Assembly: GCA_021833085.1 (NCBI GenBank)
Contig: JAKBGL010000040.1
Coordinates: 1 to 9,181, forward strand
Direction: 5' to 3'
Length of the DNA stretch: 9,181 bases
From: Actinomycetes bacterium
GTDB taxonomy: Bacteria; Actinomycetota; Acidimicrobiia; Acidimicrobiales; Acidimicrobiaceae
Position numbers and translations under genes: made by a program. Shown piece by piece: positions 1 through 7,396 of the stretch. The notes beneath the pieces are model-generated. The model did not search any database and had not been told where the DNA came from. It was given only the letters and a program-made list of their open reading frames with translations. The stretch's first letter is position 1. Each line of letters opens with the position of its first letter.

Positions 1-54
1 TGTTGGTCAAGGGCCAAGAGAACGGCCTTTATTAGGCATAGAAGGAGCCTGTTC

Positions 55-834
55 ATGAACATAGCGGTTTGTGTAAAACAAATCCCAGACCCGGCAGCTC
101 CGGGACGGTTAGCGCCCGACTCTTTCCATTTGATTAGGGAAGGTAAGTTAGTTATGGACGACTCAGACTCCTATGGAGTTGAGATGGCTCTGCAGCTAGT
201 CGATGCTGCTGGCGGTGGAGAGGTGACCCTAATATCCATGGCGCCAAACGGAGAGACATCTGGACTTCGGACTGCCTTGGCTATGGGAGCGTCTCGGGCA
301 GTTTTAGTTAGTGATGTGCGACTTTCTGGGTCTGACGCTCTCTCAACGGCAAAGGTTTTAGCGGCTGCCATTAAGCGCAATCCTTTTGATCTCGTGATAT
401 CTGCCACGGAGTCGTCTGACGGATATACAGGTACCGTTCCTGTTCAGATAGCCGAGTTGCTTGGAGTTGCGGCTGTGTCGTTCGCTAAGAAGGTGACTAT
501 AACCGGTACACGAGCACTAATACAGAGGCAGAGCGAGTCTGGATATGATGAGATAGAGTCAGAGCTACCCCTAGTGATATCTGTAACTGCCGGAGTGGTT
601 GAACCTAGATACCCATCTTTCAAAGGAATAATGGCGGCCAAGTCAAAACCCATCGAGTCCCTGTCTCTTGATGACCTAGGACTTGATGGGAACAACGTAG
701 GAGGCAGCGGCGCCAGGGAGATGATCGTTGCTGTAAGGGAGACGGAAGCTCGTCAGGCCGGCCAGGTGGTAGAGGATGATGGTGAGGCTTTTGTGAAGAT
801 TGTTGAGTATCTTGAGCAACTCAAAGTCGTGTGA
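55..834 (+). CDS. etfB: Electron transfer flavoprotein beta subunit
   Basis: EtfB pairs with EtfA to form the soluble heterodimeric electron carrier that takes electrons from acyl-CoA and related dehydrogenases and passes them to ETF:quinone oxidoreductase. In this family it binds AMP structurally and contributes the dehydrogenase-recognition surface. Visible family features in the 259-residue protein are the N-terminal MNIAVCVKQIPDP strand, the nucleotide-site segment ATESSDGYTGTVP (about 117-129), and the signature around 184-200 (PRYPSFKGIMAAKSKPI) followed by the DDLGL segment at about 206-210. Length is normal for the family. The ATG is preceded by AAGGAG about 8 nt upstream. The frame is also open upstream to the window edge, so the start rests on the ribosome site and on homologue length. 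The gene is 29 nt ahead of etfA and clearly in one operon with it. No promoter is visible in the 54 nt before it, so transcription may begin further upstream. It resembles mycobacterial FixA. Confidence 0.96.
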   Translation: MNIAVCVKQIPDPAAPGRLAPDSFHLIREGKLVMDDSDSYGVEMALQLVDAAGGGEVTLISMAPNGETSGLRTALAMGASRAVLVSDVRLSGSDALSTAKVLAAAIKRNPFDLVISATESSDGYTGTVPVQIAELLGVAAVSFAKKVTITGTRALIQRQSESGYDEIESELPLVISVTAGVVEPRYPSFKGIMAAKSKPIESLSLDDLGLDGNNVGGSGAREMIVAVRETEARQAGQVVEDDGEAFVKIVEYLEQLKVV

Positions 835-863
835 GTTCTAGGTAGAGGAGAGTTAGAGAACTA

Positions 864-1835
864 ATGAACGGTAGTATTTGGGTCCTTGTTGAAGATCAAG
901 ATGGTGTGCCTTCAGGGACGAGTCTTGAGCTAATTTCGGCTGCACATAACTTCGTTGAAGAGGTATCAGGGATTGCGTTTTCCACCAACGCTACGGCTCT
1001 GTCTAAAGCACTTGAACCTTATGGTGTTGAACGACTGTACGCGGTAGCTGCTGATCGATCATCCCTTCCTGGAGTGGTGCTTTCCCACGCGTTAGCGCAG
1101 TTGCTGGCTCAAGGAGTGGAGCCCCCAAGGGCACTTTTGTGCGCACAGAGTTTCACCGGACGCGACACGTTGGCAAGACTCTCCGTGAAGCTAGACGTTC
1201 CGATACTTACGAACGTTGTGAACCTCATTGAAATAGATGACGACCTTAGAGCAGAGCATCTCATCTTTGGTGGTGAAAAGGTAGTAACTTCGCAGTTTAC
1301 TCATCCGGGTCTGCGACTGTTTGGGATCCGCGCCAAGAGTTTTGTCCAGAACGAGACACACCCTAAGGAAGTTGTGATAGAAGACGTAAACGTTGAGGGA
1401 ATTGGTCCTTCGAACTCTGCGAAGGTCATCTCTTCTCACTCGGAGGAGCGTTCTGGACCTAAACTTGATGAAGCAGCTGTAGTTGTTTCAGGGGGTCGAG
1501 GACTAGGTAATGTGGAGAACTACTCACTGGTTGAGGAGCTAGCGAAGCTGCTCAACGCTGCCCCAGGGGCATCAAGGGCAATTGTGGATGCCGGTTGGGT
1601 CCCGTACTCCTACCAGGTTGGTCAGACAGGTAAGACGGTAAAACCTAACCTTTATATAGCGATTGGAATTTCAGGAGCAACCCAGCACATGGTAGGTATG
1701 AAGGGGTCGAAAAATATTATTGCCATTAACAAGGATAAAGATGCACCGATATTTCAGATCGCTGACCTAGGTGTGGTCGGTGACGCTCATAAAGTATTGC
1801 CCAAGCTTATAGAGGCGCTTAAGCAACGACAGTAG
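864..1835 (+). CDS. etfA: Electron transfer flavoprotein alpha subunit
   Basis: EtfA carries the redox-active FAD of the ETF heterodimer. The N-terminal half (about 1-195) is the variable ETF alpha/beta domain, including [20 protein letters not shown] near 98-117. The C-terminal FAD domain is textbook: [10 protein letters not shown] (about 207-216), [11 protein letters not shown] (249-259), [17 protein letters not shown] (268-284), and the [20 protein letters not shown] run (288-307). At 323 residues it is full length. ATG 864 is the only usable start, because an in-frame TAG lies at 843-845. A GAGGAGAG purine tract lies upstream at a slightly long spacing of about 13 nt. It is the second gene of the etfBA operon and is followed by a strong intrinsic terminator, so the operon ends here. 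No dehydrogenase or ETF-quinone oxidoreductase gene is in the window, so the electron donor cannot be named. Confidence 0.97.
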   Translation: MNGSIWVLVEDQDGVPSGTSLELISAAHNFVEEVSGIAFSTNATALSKALEPYGVERLYAVAADRSSLPGVVLSHALAQLLAQGVEPPRALLCAQSFTGRDTLARLSVKLDVPILTNVVNLIEIDDDLRAEHLIFGGEKVVTSQFTHPGLRLFGIRAKSFVQNETHPKEVVIEDVNVEGIGPSNSAKVISSHSEERSGPKLDEAAVVVSGGRGLGNVENYSLVEELAKLLNAAPGASRAIVDAGWVPYSYQVGQTGKTVKPNLYIAIGISGATQHMVGMKGSKNIIAINKDKDAPIFQIADLGVVGDAHKVLPKLIEALKQRQ

Positions 1836-1918
1836 AGTTTCGCTTTGACATAGGCTAGTGCATAGGAAACCTTTTAAGAGACTTTAAAGAGGTATAGCCT
1901 CCAAAGAAACTCAGTATC

Positions 1919-1960
1919 ACCCAGAGGGAATGAGTACGGACTCCCTCTGGGTTAATTTTT
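1919..1960 (+). terminator. Rho-independent terminator of the etfBA operon
   Basis: The arms ACCCAGAGGGA (1919-1929) and TCCCTCTGGGT (1942-1952) form a perfect 11-bp GC-rich stem with a 12-nt loop. The stem is followed immediately by TAATTTTT (1953-1960). This is a classic intrinsic terminator reading rightward, 83 nt after the etfA stop. Confidence 0.92.
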
Positions 1961-2018
1961 GTGGGTGTGTAGGAGATTCAATTAAAAGTTACATGGATGT
2001 TAAAACACTTACTGCTTC

Positions 2019-2037
2019 CAATCGTAAGCTTAGATTG
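2019..2037. repeat. Imperfect palindrome upstream of the binding-protein gene (possible operator)
   Basis: CAATC-g-TAAGCTTA-GATTG reads as a 9-bp-per-arm dyad with one extra G in the left arm and no loop. It lies about 110 nt before the lipoprotein start codon, where an operator or upstream activator site would be plausible. No regulator gene is nearby and no -10/-35 pair anchors it, so the role is inference. Confidence 0.3.
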
Positions 2038-2146
2038 CGTGATACCTTCTACATAGATTCGAATTGGTCGGGTTTCGTTTTCTCCTTTTTGATTGGATAA
2101 GGCGTCGGAGGTTGCCTCGTTAAGTAGAAAGTCGGAGGGTCTGTGT

Positions 2147-3991
2147 ATGAGATCTAGGTGGGTTCCTACGTTGACTAAGTCAGTGATGCCCCTTTTCGCA
2201 GCTATATTAGTTCTGGCGTCTTGTGGAACTGCACCTTCTTCAGGTAGCTCCTCGTCGGCTACGAAGGTCAAAGGAGGAGTGGCGTACTTTGCAGAGGCAC
2301 CGGGTTCGCCTCCTAACTACATCTTTCCCTTTATAAACTCCTCTGTATTTACCAACGTTAATCTCTATAACTTTCAAATACTTATGTATCGCAACCTTTA
2401 CTTCTTTGGTAACGGGGCGAAGGCTCAGATCAACTACAGTGAGTCTTTGGCGTACCCTCCGGTTTACTCCAACAATAACCAGACGGTGACTATTAAGTTA
2501 AAGGGTTGGAAGTGGTCAAATGGCGCGACGGTCAACGCTAGAGATCTGGTCTTTTGGATGAATCTTATGAAGGCTAACAAGACTGTTTGGGCTGACTATA
2601 CGCCTGGGGACTTTCCTGACAACGTGGTGTCGTACGCTGCAACTGGACCTTTGACCTTTGTTCTTCATCTAAATAGGACCTACAGTTCATCGTGGTTTAC
2701 ATACAACGAACTCTCGCAGTTGGTCCCGATACCACTCTTTTGGGATAAGACGTCATTGACCGCTCCAACGCCTTCAACGACATCTACCTCGGCTCCAGAT
2801 CTGACCACGGCTGGAGCTAAAGCAGTGTACAGTTTCTTAAATACTCAGTCTGAGAATCTATCGACCTATGGAACCAGTCCACTTTGGAAGGTGGTGGATG
2901 GTCCTTGGAGACTCCAGAGCTTTACAGCGGTAGGTAAAGCGGTCTTTGTCCCAAACACAACCTATAGCGGCCCTATCAAGCCGACGCTCTCGCAGTTTGT
3001 GGAGCTTCCATTCAACTCGGAGTCTTCGGAGTTCAATGTCTTGCAGAGTGGTTCGATAACGTATGGGTACCTTCCTGTTTCGGATCTTCCACAAAAGAGC
3101 CGTTTGAGTTCGCTGGGGTACACTTTTTCGCCCTGGTTGCTGTTCGGCTTCGATTACATGCCGTTGAACTTTAATAACCCCACTGATGGTCCGATCTTCA
3201 AGCAACTTTACTTTAGACAGGCGCTTCAACACCTTGTGGATCAGCAGGCTTGGATCTCAAGTTTTCTGCATGGTCTAGGGGTGCCCACGTACTCGCCAGT
3301 GCCTGTGGTTCCATCTAACACCTTTGCTGATAAGCAGTCAAAGACCAATCCTTACCCCTACTCGGTCCAGGCTGCGGCGACCTTGTTAAAGAGCCACGGA
3401 TGGCAGCTATCTAGTACTGGACCGGCTACCTGTATCCGTCCTGGAACTCAAGCGAGCGACTGTGGCGTAGGAGTCTTGAAGAACCAACCGTTGACTATGT
3501 CTCTTCAGTATCTATCAGGAATCAACTCGGTCTCCCAGGAGATGCAGTCACTAAAGTCTGCAGCAGCCAAGGTTGGTATCGATATCTCGTTGTCGGTTGC
3601 ACCGTTCAATACTGTGATTTCAAACGCTTCCGCATGTACCTCGACCTCTCCATCTTGTGGATGGCAGATCGCGAACTGGGGCGGTGGATGGAGCTACTCT
3701 CCTGACTACTACCCTTCAGGTGAGTCTTTGTTCTCCATAGGTGCTGGTGCAAACTTTGGAAGCTACGACTCTCCAACCACGAACAACTTGGTGCTTCAAA
3801 CCCAAGTCGATGCGGGTAATCCACAACAAGCTCTCGATAGCTATCAAAACTACTTGGTGCAGCAACTTCCAGTTATCTACCAGCCCGAAGGTTACTACCA
3901 GCTCTCGGAGATAAAGTCCAATCTCAAGGGTGCAACTCCACAGAGCCCATATCAGTACCTTCTACCGGAAAACTGGTACTTCACCAAGTAA
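2147..3991 (+). CDS. ABC transporter solute-binding lipoprotein, peptide/nickel (SBP_bac_5) family
   Basis: This is a 614-residue extracytoplasmic solute-binding protein, predicted to be lipid-anchored and to deliver a ligand (most often oligopeptides in this family) to an ABC permease. The chosen start, ATG 2147, gives a short basic N-terminus (MRSRW), a hydrophobic segment and the lipobox LASC with the lipidated cysteine at residue 26. GGAGGG sits just upstream. The longer TTG start at 2093 would place an 18-residue hydrophilic extension before the signal peptide and is unlikely. A Ser/Thr-rich linker (about 27-38) leads into the mature domain. Family-typical stretches include WKWSNGATVNARDLVFWMN (about 121-139), the RQAL segment near 358, and the final LPENWYFTK. 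No permease or ATPase genes flank it in this window, so the transporter is orphaned here or encoded elsewhere. The substrate cannot be read from the sequence, although the peptidase-type neighbours favour peptides. Confidence 0.9.
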   Translation: MRSRWVPTLTKSVMPLFAAILVLASCGTAPSSGSSSSATKVKGGVAYFAEAPGSPPNYIFPFINSSVFTNVNLYNFQILMYRNLYFFGNGAKAQINYSESLAYPPVYSNNNQTVTIKLKGWKWSNGATVNARDLVFWMNLMKANKTVWADYTPGDFPDNVVSYAATGPLTFVLHLNRTYSSSWFTYNELSQLVPIPLFWDKTSLTAPTPSTTSTSAPDLTTAGAKAVYSFLNTQSENLSTYGTSPLWKVVDGPWRLQSFTAVGKAVFVPNTTYSGPIKPTLSQFVELPFNSESSEFNVLQSGSITYGYLPVSDLPQKSRLSSLGYTFSPWLLFGFDYMPLNFNNPTDGPIFKQLYFRQALQHLVDQQAWISSFLHGLGVPTYSPVPVVPSNTFADKQSKTNPYPYSVQAAATLLKSHGWQLSSTGPATCIRPGTQASDCGVGVLKNQPLTMSLQYLSGINSVSQEMQSLKSAAAKVGIDISLSVAPFNTVISNASACTSTSPSCGWQIANWGGGWSYSPDYYPSGESLFSIGAGANFGSYDSPTTNNLVLQTQVDAGNPQQALDSYQNYLVQQLPVIYQPEGYYQLSEIKSNLKGATPQSPYQYLLPENWYFTK

Positions 3992-3994
3992 CCT

Positions 3995-4038
3995 GTAGCT
4001 TGAGCAGTCATTTCTGATGGGCTACTGCTCTAAGTTAC
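3995..4038 (+). terminator. Hairpin immediately after the binding-protein stop codon
   Basis: The arms GTAGCTTGAGCAGT (3995-4008) and ACTGCTCTAAGTTAC (4024-4038) pair as a 14-bp stem with one G-U wobble and one bulged U, closing a 15-nt loop. It starts 3 nt after the stop codon. No U tract follows, so it may be a U-less terminator or an mRNA-stabilising hairpin rather than a standard intrinsic terminator. Confidence 0.55.
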
Positions 4039-4120
4039 TTAAGCTGAGATTGCTTGTTGTGTCACCTTTGTTAGGCCGGTCCGAAAATGGATGGTGTTCA
4101 AAGAATAGAAGGGCGATGTT

Positions 4121-5029
4121 ATGATTCTGGTGTCCAGCGCAAATGGATCGATAGGGATCGACGGAGTTTGGAGTGAGTTCCAAAATGGGCTTGATGCCCT
4201 GACTGCAGTGGAGCGCGCTACTTGGATCGTAGAGGACAATGTAGAGGATAACTCTGTAGGTACTGGTGGGCTTCCGAACCTAGACGGGGAGGTTGAACTT
4301 GACGCCTCGATCATGGAGGGCTCAAAGAGACGCGCTGGTGCAGTGGCTGGTCTTAAGGGCTTTAGACATCCAATCTCTGTGGCACGAGCGGTGATGGAGA
4401 TCTCTCCTCATGTACTCTTAGTGGGAGATGGAGCTGCGCGCTTTGCAAAGGAAGTGGGGGCTGAACCTGGGGACCTGTTAACTGAAAAGGCCTCGCTGAT
4501 ATGGGAGAAGGGGTTGGAGTCGCTTCCAGAGGGTCTAGCTGGGGAGATACTAAAGAAGGCACAAGCGTTGACACAAGACCCTGAAAAGGCGGTGGGTACG
4601 GTGAACTTTTTAAGTATTGACTCTCAAGGAGCGATGGCATCTGCCGTCTCGACATCGGGTTGGGCGTGGAAATGGCCGGGAAGAGCAGGTGACTCTCCAG
4701 TTGTTGGAGCAGGTAACTACTGCGACGCTCGCTTTGGAGCGGCCGCTTGTACCGGATTTGGTGAGCTATCTATTAGAGCCTCGACAGCAAAGACTGTGGT
4801 GAACTATCTATCCCAAGGCGCAACTCCTGAAGAGGCAGGTGTGCAGGCACTATTAGACCTGAAACATCTTGACGAACCTCCTGAGAAACTAATAATGCAC
4901 ACAGTGATACTCTCGTCCGATGGAACGCACGGTGGAGTCTCTACCGATCCGAACGCAACTTATGCCTGGCGAGATGAGACCTGTAAAACCACGGTGCTTA
5001 CCAAGCGTACTCACGTTGCGCTTTACTAG
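4121..5029 (+). CDS. Ntn-hydrolase of the glycosylasparaginase / isoaspartyl peptidase family (Asparaginase_2, T2)
   Basis: Members of this family cleave N4-(beta-N-acetylglucosaminyl)-L-asparagine, beta-aspartyl dipeptides or asparagine, after autoproteolysis frees an N-terminal threonine nucleophile. The 302-residue protein shows the whole signature set: SVGTGGLPN (45-53), ELDASIMEG (59-67), RAGAVAGLKGFRHPISVARAVM (71-92, interior motif), LLVGDGA (99-105), the scissile Gly159-Thr160 in VGTVNF, STSG (177-180), PGRAGDSP (186-193) and CTGFGE (210-215). Thr160, Thr178, Arg188, Asp191, Thr211 and Gly212 keep the spacing of the known glycosylasparaginase active site. Cleavage would give subunits of about 159 and 143 residues. 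There is no signal peptide, so it should act in the cytoplasm, unlike exported bacterial relatives. ATG 4121 has an AGAAGGG ribosome site. A broken M55 peptidase gene follows after 35 nt. The substrate (isoaspartyl peptide versus glycosyl-asparagine) cannot be settled from sequence. Confidence 0.9.
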   Translation: MILVSSANGSIGIDGVWSEFQNGLDALTAVERATWIVEDNVEDNSVGTGGLPNLDGEVELDASIMEGSKRRAGAVAGLKGFRHPISVARAVMEISPHVLLVGDGAARFAKEVGAEPGDLLTEKASLIWEKGLESLPEGLAGEILKKAQALTQDPEKAVGTVNFLSIDSQGAMASAVSTSGWAWKWPGRAGDSPVVGAGNYCDARFGAAACTGFGELSIRASTAKTVVNYLSQGATPEEAGVQALLDLKHLDEPPEKLIMHTVILSSDGTHGGVSTDPNATYAWRDETCKTTVLTKRTHVALY

Positions 5030-5064
5030 AGCCGGTTCGATCGTCGCTACTGAGAGGAGAGTAG

Positions 5065-5872
5065 GTGAAACTTTACATATCTTTTGATATGGAAGGGGTA
5101 TCTGGCGTGGTTGATTGGGACCAAACTAGCGGAGTGGGAGTTGACTACGCCATTGGTGTCGACTTAACTCTCAACGAGGTTAACGCTGCGATCGACGGTG
5201 CAGTGGCGTGTGGTCAACGACTCGCACTGGAAGATGCGTAACTTGAACCCAATGCTGCTACACGGTAATGCGACGTATATCTCGGGATCTCATAAACCTA
5301 TGTACATGATGCAAGGCTTGGATAGCAGCTTCGACATGGTGTTTTTTATTGGGTACCATGGTTCGATATCAGGTGAACCTTCTGTCTTGTCGCATACTTA
5401 TAATTCTTCAGTGTTCAATCTCATAACCTTGAACGGAGTTGAAGTAGGAGAGAGCGGAATAAACTCATTAGTGGCTGATGCGTTTGATGTTCCCATCGGA
5501 CTCATATCCGGGGACGAAGCTACGAAGCTCCAAGCAGAGAGACTTATTCCTGCCAGGACGGTCGAGGTCAAGGGTTCTATAACTAGATTCGCATCGCATA
5601 ATCTTCATCCTAAGGTAGCCCACGAGATGATCTATGAAGCAGCGGCCGAGGTCATGGCGACCTCACGCAGTTGGCCTAGGGTCAACCTCGCTAGACCGTC
5701 CACGTTGGAGATGCACTTTGTGACTGCTGACCAAGCGGAGCTTGCAACATGGATAAAAGGGGTGGACCGAAAAGAGACACGTAGTGCCACGATAACACAC
5801 AGTGATTCATTGGCCATCTATAAGGCGTTTGTAGGTGTATCGTATATAACAAGACAAGCAGGTGGTCGGTAA
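5065..5872 (+). pseudogene. dppA: M55 family zinc D-aminopeptidase (DppA-like), split by an internal deletion
   Basis: DppA-type M55 enzymes are di-zinc aminopeptidases that release D-amino acids from short peptides. The N-terminal part begins at GTG 5065 after an AGGAGA site and reads MKLYISFDMEGVSG, giving metal ligands D8 and E10. It continues to GAVACG and then runs into a TAA at 5239-5241 in its own frame. The family then resumes in the second frame with VVNDSHWKMRN from about 5210, and continues through FFIGYH, LSHTY, NGVEVGE and LISGDEA to a stop at 5870-5872. If 17 nt are restored at about 5200-5213, the NDSH histidine becomes residue 60 and the GYH histidine residue 104, exactly the zinc ligands of Bacillus subtilis DppA, and total length becomes 274 residues. 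All ligands therefore survive and only the frame is lost. The downstream part could be made alone from GTG 5198, but it would lack D8 and E10 and should be inactive. Confidence 0.85.
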
Positions 5873-5942
5873 AAGAACTTCGCGCGTCTGTATTTGATAA
5901 GGTCTATAGTCATCGATTCGAGATTGTAAAAGGAGCAGATGA

Positions 5943-6998
5943 GTGTCTCTACCTTTATTTAGACCGCAAGATCGAGGCGGTTGCCTGCCGATAGCATACT
6001 TCCATGCCATGGCGCGTCTTGGTATCGAAGGAATCGTGATCGTCGAGCCAGACGACGTCTTTGTGAGCGTTGGCTACTTTGACGATACTGAAGCCGTGAT
6101 AGATGTAGAGCGATGTGAGCGTCTAGGCATCCCCATATTGCGTAGAGAGATCGGTGGTGGACCGGTACTTTTGGGACCGGGTCAGGTGTTTTATAATATC
6201 GTGCTCAAGAGGGACGACTCAAGAGTCCCAAGAAGCGTGCTTCAGGCGTATGAGGAGTTCTCTAAACCTATCGTGGCGACATACAGTACGCTTGGAGTCG
6301 AGACCATCTTCAAACCAGTTAACGACTTGGTAGTCAACGAGTCTCGCAAAAAGATCTCGGGCCAGGGCGCCGCAGATATTGCAGATACATTTTGTTTCGT
6401 GGGAGCGATCTTGCGAGAGTTTGATGCTTCGCTGATGGCTCAGGTGATAAAAGTACCCGACGAGAAGTTCCGAGACAAGTTACAAAAGACACTTGAAGAT
6501 AACGTTACCTCTATAGGTTCAGAGTTAGGATATGTGCCTGCAAATAAGTTGGTGGAAGATCGTCTAATAGATGAGTTGTCAAAGTACTTCGGAGAGTTAG
6601 AGCAGCGTCCACTTCCAAGTGAGGTAGAAGAACTAGCACGAGAGATAGTTGAAGAACTGCAAAGTGAGAACGCACTGTATGCTCCGAGGACTCGTCGTTA
6701 CGATGTTTTACGTATTAGAGAAGGCGTATCCTTTAGAGCCGGCCTGCACAAGGCTGTTGGTGGACTGATTCGATCGCAGGTAGTCGTCGAAGACGAGAAG
6801 GTGAGAGAGGTCATCTTGACCGGTGACTTTACTTGTCTTCCAAAGGATCGACTCGCCGATCTTGAGTCTGCACTATATGGGGTTTCCTTTACCAAAGAGT
6901 CAGTGGCAGCAGCCGTTCAAGAGTTCATAGCCGAGGCGAAGATAGAGATTCCAGGAGTTAGCGCGAACGATCTTGCTCAAGCAATTGTAGGAGGGTGA
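5943..6998 (+). CDS. lplA: Lipoate-protein ligase family protein (LplA-like, with C-terminal accessory domain)
   Basis: Enzymes of this family activate lipoate with ATP and attach it to the lysine of lipoyl domains in 2-oxoacid dehydrogenases or glycine-cleavage H protein. Some members act as octanoyl or lipoyl transferases. The catalytic domain (about 1-190) shows the substrate-loop motif RREIGGGPV (67-75) and NDLVVNESRKKISGQGAAD (127-145), in which K136/K137 precedes ISG and is the expected lipoyl-adenylate contact. The C-terminal part (about 245-330) resembles the LplA accessory domain, including VREVILTGDFTCLPKDRLADLE. At 351 residues it is full length. The start is GTG 5943, 7 nt after an AGGAG. 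An ATG 4 nt upstream, at 5939, opens only a 7-codon frame ending in TAG. The gene lies 70 nt after the broken M55 gene and could share its transcript. Exact substrate (lipoate or octanoate) is not resolvable. Confidence 0.85.
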   Translation: MSLPLFRPQDRGGCLPIAYFHAMARLGIEGIVIVEPDDVFVSVGYFDDTEAVIDVERCERLGIPILRREIGGGPVLLGPGQVFYNIVLKRDDSRVPRSVLQAYEEFSKPIVATYSTLGVETIFKPVNDLVVNESRKKISGQGAADIADTFCFVGAILREFDASLMAQVIKVPDEKFRDKLQKTLEDNVTSIGSELGYVPANKLVEDRLIDELSKYFGELEQRPLPSEVEELAREIVEELQSENALYAPRTRRYDVLRIREGVSFRAGLHKAVGGLIRSQVVVEDEKVREVILTGDFTCLPKDRLADLESALYGVSFTKESVAAAVQEFIAEAKIEIPGVSANDLAQAIVGG

Positions 6999-7006
6999 CA
7001 GCAAGA

Positions 7007-7039
7007 GTCTTAAGTGAAGTTTGATACTTCACTTAAGAC
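7007..7039 (+). terminator. Perfect 14-bp hairpin after lplA
   Basis: GTCTTAAGTGAAGT (7007-7020) and ACTTCACTTAAGAC (7026-7039) are perfect reverse complements around the 5-nt loop TTGAT. The hairpin begins 8 nt after the lplA stop. No U tract follows in either direction, so it may be a U-less (I-shaped) terminator of the kind proposed for actinobacteria, or an mRNA-end stabiliser. Its position at a convergent junction fits transcript ending. Confidence 0.65.
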
Positions 7040-7396
7040 CGCCCCTACTGGGTGGATCAAATTAATTCGGTTGTTGACGCAGTGTATAGGGTGTCATTCT
7101 TTAGCCGAAATTCCTTTGGTGAACGCTTTGGCTGTTCCCCACGGACACCGGAAAGCACAGTCTAACTTGCTTCTCGACTCTACAGATGAGAGGCTCTACT
7201 TGACTCCACGTCAGGTCATTCGATCTGGTTGGACTGCGATGTAAGGATCAGGTTCGATGAGAGGGGCTAATGGTTACGCTGCGTCGATGCCAACTACTTG
7301 GTTAATCGTTGATAGCAAAATTAGCGAATGTTGATATTGTTATAGCTGCCAAGCAATGTGTTATACAGAGTTAGTCTCACCGTAATCGGAAAGCCA
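7040..7396. other. Non-coding gap between convergent lplA and rloB
   Basis: I see no supportable gene, RNA or mobile-element end in these 357 nt. A 76-codon frame (7014-7244, +) opens from a GTG lying inside the hairpin, has no ribosome site of its own and matches nothing I recognise. There is no clear terminator for rloB on the minus strand in this stretch. Confidence 0.5.

Larger units (their letters stand above)
1836..2146. other. Intergenic region between etfA and the binding-protein gene
   Basis: This 311-nt stretch has no convincing gene. It holds the etfBA terminator (1919-1960) and an imperfect dyad (2019-2037), and it must contain the promoter of the downstream lipoprotein gene if that gene is transcribed independently. 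A TTGACA at 1845-1850 has no -10 hexamer at a suitable distance and lies before the terminator. No strong sigma-70-like pair was found between 1961 and 2146. Confidence 0.6.

Noticed and set aside
1..54. Possible C-terminus of an upstream gene before etfB
   Set aside because: Two frames are plausible (one ending VKGQENGLY at a TAG at 33-35, another ending at the TGA overlapping the etfB ATG), and neither is long enough to identify.
1845..1850. TTGACA as a -35 element after etfA
   Set aside because: No -10 hexamer at 16-18 nt, and any transcript would meet the terminator at 1919-1960.
2093..2146. Upstream TTG start for the binding lipoprotein
   Set aside because: It would add 18 hydrophilic residues ahead of the signal peptide; ATG 2147 has a better ribosome site and a correct lipoprotein signal length.
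5030..5050. GGTTCGATC resembling a tRNA T-loop
   Set aside because: No acceptor, D or anticodon arms can be folded around it; it sits between two coding regions. The similar string near 7250 also fails.
7014..7244. 76-codon frame (+) after lplA
   Set aside because: The GTG lies inside the perfect hairpin, there is no ribosome site, and the product has no recognisable motif.
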